DNA of 64,000 nt from Cladochytrium replicatum. Lineage: Eukaryota; Chytridiomycota; Chytridiomycetes; Cladochytriales; Cladochytriaceae. The notes under the pieces were generated by a model. The model made no database searches and was not told the DNA's origin. It was given only the letters and a program-made list of their open reading frames with translations. The stretch spans positions 268,722-332,721 of the forward strand of contig JAHLKD010000063.1 of NCBI GenBank assembly GCA_025526935.1, given 5' to 3'. Of this stretch, positions 11,676 to 20,400 are shown piece by piece (position 1 is the stretch's first letter; each line of letters begins with the position of its first letter). Made by a program: the position numbers and the translations under genes.

Positions 11676-12550
11676 TCACTGAGGTTCATCCACGTCCTAA
11701 AAGAATGTTGGATTGATGAACTGGAGCGCACATCACCACTCGTTCTTACCATTCCATCCAGATCCGCATCGTCCTCCCCGTGATCGGAGGAGTTCTCCTG
11801 TTCAGCGGCGGGGGTTCCCCCGCCATCCTCACTTGGTCCAGCAAGGCCCGCAAGCGCTGAAGCTGCCTCCGAATGTCCAAAAGCGTCCTCTCCCGATCCA
11901 TTCCCGTTACCATTCACAGATGCATGAGACACATCCAATGCCTCAGATTTGCTCTGTGCCCGTTCTTTCTCGCCGGCCTCATCGTCCTCCGCATGCATAT
12001 GCTCATCCGCTTTATTCTCCTCTGCTATACCCGAGGATCCCTCGACAGCAACGAGCCCCTGCTGTGGTTCAACGGGTACCTCTTTCTTCGGCAGTGTGAT
12101 TGCGTTCAACACGGCGTCTTCTTCCTGGAAATGGACCGACTTCTTGTTCAGCGCTTAGTGAAATAGAGAATGTCATTGAGTGTGACAGTCAGGTCTTTTA
12201 AACGATTTTCAAGATACCTCGTGTCCACTTGAGTATCTTTGCCTGGTTCTCCGGTGGCTTCGCGACGTTACCGGGTCTAGGACCAAGCGTTGCCATTGGA
12301 CCACCCTTATGCGTAGGAAGCACCAATGATTTCTCCCTATAAACAAACAATCCCACACGAAAATGAACGACAGTTTTTCCTCTGTCTAATGTTCATACCA
12401 TCGTTGGGCCGGGAGCCAGCTTGAGCTCAAAAAGACCTGGGACGGTTGCTGAGATGTCTGCGATCCAGATGCGACGGCCGCAAGGGTCTTTGCAGCGGAT
12501 GCGACCCTGTTCGAGCGCAACTCCAAATCCATCTGCTCCATGTCAACCAT
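11676..12550 (-). CDS. Acidic protein with possible PP1-docking motif, function unknown
   Basis: My minus-strand model has four exons: 12550-12399, 12336-12218, 12153-11750 and 11696-11676. All introns are 53-64 bp with good GT..AG ends, giving 231 aa. An in-frame TAA lies just upstream of the start. The N-terminal part is conserved-looking (LVLPTHKGGPMATLGPRPG, AKPPENQAKILKWTRA), followed by KKSVHF at residues 94-99. From about 105 onward it is acidic and low in complexity (Glu, Asp, Ala, Gly, Ser), ending GMDVDEPQ. KSVHF fits the loose [RK]-x-[VI]-x-[FW] consensus for binding protein phosphatase 1, but this motif is short and common. I do not recognise the family. The gene shares a very short divergent promoter with the tubulin cofactor B gene. 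Confidence 0.75.
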
Positions 12551-12577
12551 GCTATATGCTGCGCCATTTTAGCAATA
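12551..12577. promoter_or_regulatory. Compact divergent start region
   Basis: Only 27 bp separate the start codon of the minus-strand acidic protein gene (12550) from that of tubulin cofactor B (12578). The real promoters must therefore lie inside each other's transcribed or coding DNA, or the transcripts must overlap at their 5' ends. No TATA box is visible in the gap itself. Confidence 0.55.
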
Positions 12578-13617
12578 ATGGCAACTGTTACTATGTTCGT
12601 GACGAGCGAGAACAACTCGGTCTCTGAGCGGAGGTTCGACAAGAGCTTCACAATCGCAAAACTTAAGGTAATTCATACGAAAAACTTTAGAGGTTCGCGG
12701 ACTGAGACTCGAATCTGTTTGAAAGGAGCGTTTGGCGGCGATTACGGGAATCAAGACCGCACACCAGCAACTCGCGCTTTATAGCAAAGACGATGAGCTC
12801 TTGGGGATCATTACAGATGACGAGAAGATGCTGGGGTTCTTTCCCGTGGAAGACTTTGGACGTATTCACGTAAGGACGAAAGAGTTTGAAAACCAGAAGA
12901 TTGGTTGAACTCGAGTTTTATAGGTGACGGACACCAATCCTTACAAAGTTAGGGGAGAGTTCACGGATGTGTCACAGGTTGAGAAGTTTGAGCTCAAGGA
13001 CGAGGAGTATGAGAAGCGATCCGGTAAAGTCAGCGATTCGCTCGACCACCTTAGAAAAATGGGCTCACATCTGTGATTTGGTTGCTTCTTCAGAATCGTT
13101 ACGTCAATTCTTGAAAAAGAACAAACTTGGGAAGTTCTCTGACGCAAAAGAAACACCAGAGGAGGAGGAGGAGGAAGGAAAAGAAGATGCGCAGTCAATG
13201 AAGGTTGGAGACCGGTGTCAAGTCGAAACAGAGGGCGAGATGCTCAAAAGAGGCGTTGTGCGATTTGTTGGTAAGTTTTGGTTCAAAAATTGTCGATATC
13301 AGTTCCCAAACGTTGATTCTCCAGGAAAAACATCGTTCAAACCGGGTTACTGGGTGGGCGTGGAATACGACGAACCACTTGGAAAACACAATGGAAGGTA
13401 CGTTTGAAGTTTGCGCGAAAAATGCTCAAAGTGGATGACAAATTTGACCTGCTTTTTATTAATGGCGGCTCTTTTGTATGATCAACATTTACTCAGTGTC
13501 AGTGGAGTGACATATTTCGAGTCACGTCCCAAGCATGGAGCGTTTGTGCGTCCAGCGCGGGTGGCAGTGGGTAAATTCCCAGAGGAGTCGCTCGACGATG
13601 AGCTTGATGAACTGTGA
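12578..13617 (+). CDS. TBCB: Tubulin-folding cofactor B (CAP-Gly protein)
   Basis: Cofactor B binds alpha-tubulin after release from the chaperonin and works with cofactor E in making alpha/beta dimers in the cytosol. My model has six exons: 12578-12667, 12726-12869, 12924-13023, 13094-13270, 13325-13397 and 13497-13617. It gives 234 aa, a usual length for fungal homologues such as fission yeast Alp11. Residues 1-80 are ubiquitin-like (TIAKLKERLAAITGI, LYSKDDELL). A short coiled-coil or linker part (EKFELKDEEYEKR, SLRQFLKKNKLGKF) and an acidic run follow. The CAP-Gly domain spans about 148-225, with KVGDRCQVE, RGVVRFVG, YWVGVEYDEP, GKHNGSV (the usual GKNDG is GKHNG here) and YFESRPKHGAFVRP. 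The acidic tail ends DDELDEL, like the DEx end of the family. Every intron has clean splice sites and all joins keep frame. Confidence 0.93.
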
Positions 13618-14153
13618 GGTATCGCAGGGTTTGCAGCACCCTTGATTGCATAACTATAATGTAATTTTTCAATTTTTCTTGGGCTTGGGTTCAACGCTGC
13701 CTCTGTCCAATCGTTTTATTGGTGCCAGTTGAATGTCAAATATGCTCCGTGGGGCTGGCGTGGCGACACTGCAAACTTGGCACTTTCGGTGTTTGGAGTG
13801 CCAAATCCGGAGCAAAGCTGCTCATCACAACACAACGTAGACCGAATATTTACTACTCCCACCGTTCAACGTTCAAGACTTGCCCACCGACGAAACACTA
13901 CAATCAATCACAGCGATCACACAAACTCCCTCCGCTGCGCCAAAAGTGGGGCGACACCATTTCTGAATTTGCTGTCTTTCATGTGCTTTACCCCCCGCCG
14001 AAACTGGATCCTCACCTCCCCTCTGCGGCCATCGGCCACTCCCGAGCCTCCACCCATCGCACGCAATTAGCACGACACCCGAACTCAAACCGATTGCCTG
14101 ATTCCTCTTCATTCCCGCTGGATCACCACCCGCACATTCACGCCCATTCGAAC

Positions 14154-15362
14154 ATGACTGTATGGGCTATTGAAAATTCCCAATCGCACCGCTCGATGGC
14201 TCCGCACAGAGTTTATAAAAGCTCTCATAGCGGTATTCGCTTGATAGGAGACGCCACCGCCGCCCACTGCAAGAGTTTCGATCGAGACCCATGGGCACAT
14301 ATGGGACGACGAGCGAGCCTCGATGTCGGCAACCCAACCTCCATAGCACCACGAGCAAACTACCATATCTCGGGGCACGTTTCGCAGGATCCGGTTGGCT
14401 TCAAATACGATCAAGATGCCCAAAATGCGTCGTACTCTCGATCGCTTCCACAGTTACAGCCGATGAGCATCAACAGGACCAACGAGCCTTCGGCGTGCTC
14501 ACCAGTGACTCCACGCATTTCCGATTCGATACCGATGCTTCCACCGTTGAGCACTTTTGGGCTCCCACGACCCTGGCATTGCACGGTGGCGCATGAGTTC
14601 AAGGACCTGCACCCCCAACCCGATCCCCCTCCGGCAAATTTCGAGTCGAAATTTTGCTCGCCGACTCAACCCAAACCCACTTGGCCTTGTTACGCGACCC
14701 ACGATCCCTCCGATCGCTCCCATGATCTTCACAACCCCGCTCGCCGATACAGCGATGACATTCGCCTGCCCATCCTCCCTGGAATCCGGAGCTTGTTGTT
14801 AACACCTCCCGTTCAGATCACTTCCACTCCATCACCGTACGGTTCCCCGACCAACCCCACTCCACTTCTGCCAGAGTCCTCTCCAGCACAGCCTGATCCC
14901 ATCCCCGCTTCGGCGCCTTTGTCTCCGCGAGCCAAATTCAACTCCGACGGGCATGAGATGGTCCATTCCGGCGATTCAGATTCGGACCAGCATGCCGCAG
15001 CGCAATCCCAAAAGCTCAAATGCCCTCAACCAGGATGTAGGAAGACTTTCACGCGGCGCTACAACCTCCAGTCCCACTTGATGGTGCATTCGGGACTCAG
15101 ACCATACAGCTGCGAGTTTTGCGGAGCGGCGTTTTCGAGGCAGCATGATCTCCGACGACATGTCCGCTCGCTGCATCTCGAAATCCGACCACACCAGTGC
15201 ATCTACTGCCCGCTTTCGTTTGCGAGATCGGTATGTCTTACGACGAGCATTACTATTGCATGGTTCTGATTGATTTATAATTGCTCGTAGGACGCATTGA
15301 AGCGGCATTTGATTAGTGAGGGAAAACGCGACCCGGCGACACACCCTGCTCCAACCAGCTGA
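14154..15362 (+). CDS. C2H2 zinc-finger protein, likely transcription factor
   Basis: Two exons, 14154-15230 and 15291-15362, with a 60-bp intron (GTATGT..CGTAG), give about 382 aa. The C-terminus holds two complete C2H2 fingers: CPQPGCRKTF, then HLMVH, and CEFCGAAF, then HVRSLH, joined by a canonical SGLRPYS linker. A third finger begins CIYCPLSFARSDALKRHL but lacks a normally spaced second histidine. The N-terminal ~270 residues are Pro/Ser-rich and disordered, as in many fungal regulators. The start at 14154 is the first in-frame ATG (context gaacATG). However, a TATAAAA sits at 14214-14220, inside the reading frame, and the next in-frame ATG is at 14301, so a shorter protein is possible. 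The target genes are unknown. No Zn2Cys6 domain or other enzyme motif is seen. Confidence 0.82.
14214..14220 (+). promoter_or_regulatory. TATA-like box inside the zinc-finger gene 5' part
   Basis: TATAAAA lies 87 bp before an in-frame ATG at 14301. If used, it would make a transcript starting around 14245 and a protein about 49 residues shorter. This is only a sequence match, with no other support. Confidence 0.3.
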
Positions 15363-15666
15363 CACCAGTTTACAGTCAGAATCATCCAACATCACGCAAA
15401 AGTTTTTTGTTTTCATTATCCGCTATAGGACACCAAACGGACTCTCCACAATTTTTCAGTCTATTTTTCTTCTTTCCTGAATGTTGTTTTATTCGAGAAT
15501 TGTGTATTCTGCACCTCTCCAACTCTTGCTCTAATATTTTTCAGACCTGCACCTTCCATTCACCTTTCTTCTAACATCTGTGAGCAAATCTGGAATGCAT
15601 ATTTGTTTGTACCTTGTCGAGTTCAGTTTCAATCAGAAGTAAAGTTGTTTATAATTGAAGTATTAC
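15363..15666. other. Intergenic region, no gene seen
   Basis: T-rich sequence after the zinc-finger gene, presumably its 3' untranslated region and terminator. No open frame or repeat is recognised. Confidence 0.4.
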
Positions 15667-16104
15667 CTGCGTCAATGCAACGTTGGTGAGCTACATCTCC
15701 ATTTACAACCAGGTCTTCCTTCTTCAGCAGATCAAAATTCAGGATGCAATACTGCTGCCACAAATACGCTTGAACAAACGTGCCTGGCATCTCTAATGAA
15801 AGTTTCTTCGTAAGACGTGTCGTACCAGCCGCAACCCCATCAAATATTTGATGGTAAGTCAGATTAAGAGTAAGTACAGATACAAACTACAGTTGGCACG
15901 GAAAACTCTTGAATTTGAAGCCAATACAATAACAAAATGACAGCATGGCGAGCGGAACAATCAAATAGAGAAATCTATCATCAGGGAATGGTTTCCGGGC
16001 TGCTATGATCTCGTTAGTGAACTGGATCATGCATAAAAAAAAGTTCGGGAAGTCGGGCCATCTTCGCTGGGGACACACAAATGCTGATGGAAGGACAGCC
16101 CATT
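15667..16104 (-). pseudogene. Host gene remnant cut by an A-family LTR
   Basis: The minus strand shows two likely exons. One runs 15886-15667 between an acceptor (CTGTAG) and a donor (GCAG/GTAAT). It reads LNLTYHQIFDGVAAGTTR, then LEMPGTFVQAYLWQQYCIL, without stops. Upstream on the same strand, around 16080-15930, RWPDFPNFF and NEIIAARKPFPDDRFLYLIV can be read. The 5' part is missing because the LTR at 16105 begins immediately beside it. I do not recognise the family. Codon order and residue mix suggest real coding sequence, now truncated. Confidence 0.4.
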
Positions 16105-16701
16105 TGTTGAACAAAGCTGTGGTCTGGATCCTCAGGCTGTGTGTGTTTTGATTCACGGGTTAATGTTAGTAAGAGATGAATAAAGAAGATTGCGAGTCAC
16201 AGGTGCTAGCGCAAGAGAATGCTCCTTGTGTGTATCGCCACAGGCTCCTTAAATAAGTGTACTGTCGTTTTGGCTTTTCCTTCCGGAAGATCTGGATCGC
16301 AGTGATAAGGTTTGACTCTTCTTCTCACAGGCGTAGCGAAGCATAATCATGCTAAGCTGTGCGTGAGATCTAGCTCTCCTCAACAGGATTGTTCTCACAC
16401 ATGATTCCCACGAACGCGTTAATCATATGTAGACCTTTGCTCTCATCTGATCCGGGCTTCACTTCTACAAGTGGATGATAGAAAAGTAATGACAGTTTAC
16501 TATACCTATGGCTGCAATAAATATAACCCATGAAGAAATAACCAGAGGTATCCAAACTCTTAATAGATCATCATCTATATGCTTTAGTTCAATAGTTAGA
16601 AATGTTGCTCGGTGAAGAGTGACATTTCTGTATATCGGGCGTTTGTGTTTTGTACTATCAATGACTGGATTGGCCAAGTCCATCAATCGAAATACTTAAC
16701 A
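16105..16701 (-). repeat. Family A LTR, minus orientation, unpaired
   Basis: A 597-bp LTR starting TGTTGAACAAAG and ending ACTTAACA. It is not identical to its neighbours: it has TGTTTTGATTC and TGTTAGTAAG variants and a different GTGCTAGCGC segment. Flanks are CCATT on the left and ATTAA on the right, so there is no target duplication. On its right lies a 71-bp piece of family B pol, then the 5' LTR of A1 in the opposite orientation. Confidence 0.9.
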
Positions 16702-16772
16702 ATTAAGTCTATACTCCCAAACAATGGCTGATAATGGAGTAAACAACGTTTCAGCTGTGACCATCAACAAAT
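16702..16772 (+). repeat. 71-bp family B fragment between two A LTRs
   Basis: Matches 27389-27459 in element B1 (the junction between the protease and integrase parts), with GGAGTA where B1 has the nonsense TGAGTA. It sits between two A LTRs in opposite orientation and has no other B sequence beside it. Confidence 0.85.
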
Positions 16773-17371
16773 TGTTAAGTATTTCGATTGATGGACTTGG
16801 CCAATCCAGTCATTGATAGTACAAAAACACAAACGCCCGATATACAGAAATGTCACTCTTCACTGAGCAACATTTCTAACTATTGAACTAAAGCATATAG
16901 ATGATGATCTATTACGAGTTTGGATACCTCCGGTTATTTCTTCATGGGTTATATTTATTGCAGCCATAGGTATAGTAAACTGTCATTACTTTTCTATCAT
17001 CCACTTGTAGAAGTGAAGCCCGGATCAGATCACAGCAAAGGTTTACATATGATTAACGCGTTCGTGGGAATCATGTGTGAGAACAATCCTGTTGAGGAGA
17101 GCTAGATCTCACGCACAGCTTAGCATGATTATGCTTTGCTACGCCTGTGAGAAGAAGAGTCAAACCTTATTGCTTCGATCCAGATCTTCCGGAAGGAAAA
17201 GCCAAAACGACAGTACACTTATTTAAGGAGCCTGTGGCGATACACACAAGGAGCATTCTCTTGCGCTAGTACTTGTGACTCGCAATCTTCTTTATTCATC
17301 TCTTAGAAACATTAACCCGTGAATTAGCAACACACACAACCTGAGGATCCAGACCACAGCTTTGTTCAACA
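16773..17371 (+). repeat. 5' LTR of A1
   Basis: TGTTAAGT..GTTCAACA, 599 bp. Differs from the 3' LTR at, for example, GCTTTGCT versus GCTTCGCT and CTCCGG versus CTCCAGG. Confidence 0.93.
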
Positions 17372-17422
17372 CAATAGTTACGAATCGTTGCTTAACACAT
17401 TTCTTTGGACAACAACGACAAG

Positions 17423-20400
17423 ATGGGTTCAGGATCGAATGACGCCACATCTTCGCGGCCGAAGCCATTCACCGGTAAAACGCTGCAGGATTTCGATCTG
17501 TACATGGAACAAGTGCAGACTTACGCAAACTTACGTGGCGGCGCTGGCACTATGCTTCTCCAAGAACCAATGGCTCTTCCTGATAATCCGAATTACGAGG
17601 CGGAAGGAAATCGCCCACAGCGTCCGATAGTCATCGCCGGAGCTGCTGGCGGAGCTGCTAACGAAGCACGAGCACAATGGGAAGCAGAACTACGTGAACA
17701 TTTGGCGATCGTCACACACAACAGTCACTTACGTACGCAATATCGTGCTGAGATGCAAGATTACCGTGCACAACAAGCGGACAATAACGTCGCAGTTGGA
17801 ATTCTATGCGAATGTTTCCCAAAACGCGACATGAATCGAGTCAGAGCTTATGCGTCAGCAAAAGGCAAAGTCGATGGACTTCGCCGAATTTTCAGTGCTG
17901 GCGGTCAAGCTCCGATCAAATCGTCTATGTGGGAGCAACGGCTGGTAGATCTGAAATGTACGAACGGTCAGTCGGCAGAAAGCGTTCAGCAGTTTGTGAC
18001 CGACCTCACTGAGTTATTCGAACTCAAACTGAACTCTTTACCGGACGAACTCGTAATCAAGGATCTACTAAACCGGTTAGTCGCAAAAATCACGATGCAG
18101 ACAATTGAACTACGGACCCTCGTACCTTTTCTCGGAAAAATGATCACTTCTGCGTATGCCGAATGGGAACCGGCGTTAATACAAGATCCAATTGATGCTG
18201 CAAACCCGAATGCTCCGCGACCATTCCACCAAAAGCCAACGCATTACTTCGAAACAGTGTCAAATATCTTGACCGACCTAAACCAATTGGTCCAACTCAA
18301 CGTCACCATGGATGCCGGTGGGCCGAATGGGACAAAGAAGGCCATGAAGGCAAAGGCGAAGAAAGCGAAGGCGAAAGCGAAAGCCAAGGTTGCGAAGTCG
18401 GAGGATATTTGTACCTTGCATCCGAACTCATCTCACACCAATGCTCAATGCCGTAAGCAGGGTGCCTCGGGTGGCTCAGGCAGTAGCGGTGGGAGTAGCA
18501 GTTCCACTCGGACCAGGCAGTCGCAGGACTCCAGGTCGTCCACATCTTCTTCTGCAAAGAAGACAGATCTCACATGCAATTTCTGTGGCAAACGAGGACA
18601 CAAGCAGTCGGCGTGTAAACGCTATCTCACTGCAAAGAGCCTTTGTTTAGACACGGATTTTCGTGCATTCATTGCCAGCCGTGGCGATGCAGGTGATGAT
18701 TCGTCGGAGGACGAATCTACCGCCAAACCGGTGTTGACCAAGAAGGTAATCTTTGACCTTACCCAACCTACTTCTGTTGATAAAGATGCTGACACATACA
18801 TCGGAAATATGTTTTCGATAGTGAACGCACACTCGGCACAGAAGGTTGTCCGTGTACATGTTCAAGCAAAGGATCGTGTGGGTTTGCTTGATACAGGCGC
18901 AACTGTTTGGATGACACCTAATCGTCATGCCTTTAGTTCGCTGACGTATACGAATGACGAGGACGTGGTGGAACTAGCGGATAGTCATACAATTCCAGTT
19001 TGTGGTTTTGGAGATGTATCTGTAGTTTTACCCAATGGGCGAATTAAGATAATACACAACGCACTTTATGTTCCTGATCTCGAAGACACACTTGCATCAG
19101 TGTGTAGTATCATTGGAGACTCCGGGGACATTGTGAGTTTCACCAAAGACAAGGTTATCCTCACGCATGGTGATACGGATGAACACGTTATTATTGGGCG
19201 ACGGGAAAGAGATTTGTACTATCTCTATGCTGATGTTAGTACCGTCGGAACTCACCAACCGCGGCATGTGATTGCTCAACGAGCTAAAGCAGTAGCGGTA
19301 TCCGCAGAAGGTCTCGATCAGTCGATGGACTTTACGTCCGGTGTACGATCTTCTCACGCGATGGGTCTCGATGTAATGTCAGACAACAACATTCGTCAAA
19401 CGAACGATGATGAATGTCAACGAGCATCTCAAGATACAGTTGGAGTGAGCACCAACTTATCGCCAGTGACAGTACACGAACTTGCAAAGTTACACCAGCA
19501 GTTTGGTCACATCCACTTACGGACGATCTTTCGAACGGCAGAGAAGCTCAACATCAAAATGCCCAAGGTTGAACCGGATGCATTCAATCTTGTCAACAAA
19601 TCAATTATGCAGAATTGTTTGGTCTGTAGTCGCACGAAGCTGAAGCAGAAGCCGATTTATTCTACAATAAGTCGAGCTCCGAGGAAACTTTTCCGTCTGT
19701 TTTCCGATGTCGTACGTTTAATCTACGACGGACAGAAGAAGAGATATTGGCAGATCATTGTCGACGAACAACCTCGTTTCATCACAATCTACTTCCTGAA
19801 TCGAAAGAGTGATGCGGTGGATAGTATGATTCGACATATCGCTGATGTGGAAAATCGCAATCACCCATTACACGTTGCTGAACTACGTTCCGATTCAGGA
19901 GAATTGATTACTAAACGGTTGATCCAATGGTGCAATACCAAGATTCCTCGCATCCGCGTCCACCCAGCTCCTCCGTCAGTAAAGGAACTCGATGGTCTAT
20001 CAGAGCGGAATATACAATCGATCAAGTATATGTCGGACGCGATGCTGCTACAAGCTGGACTACCACGAACACTTCAATTCGTGCAACTCTCCATCCTATA
20101 CGCTGCGGTCGTCAAGAACGCTACTTTCCATTCAGCTGTGAATGCGATTCCGTACTGTGCTTACCTTGACAAGCGGATAGATTTGGCAACTATCCACGCC
20201 TTTGGAACACTCGTTAGTTTGTGGATCTCACACGAACAAAGGTTGGCGCGCAGAATCCGAGACAAGTCTGAACTAGGTCTGTTTCTCGGATACAAGGGTG
20301 AAGACCTGAAGATCGTCATAGCACTCAATTTTCGGACAAACACAATAGGCGAATACTTCCATGTTACGTTCCACGAGGGAGTTTTTGTTGGTTATAATCC

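Noticed and set aside
16773-17371. Canonical initiator-tRNA primer site after A LTR
   Set aside because: No TGGTATCAGAGC-like sequence follows the LTR; CAATAGTTA is there instead.
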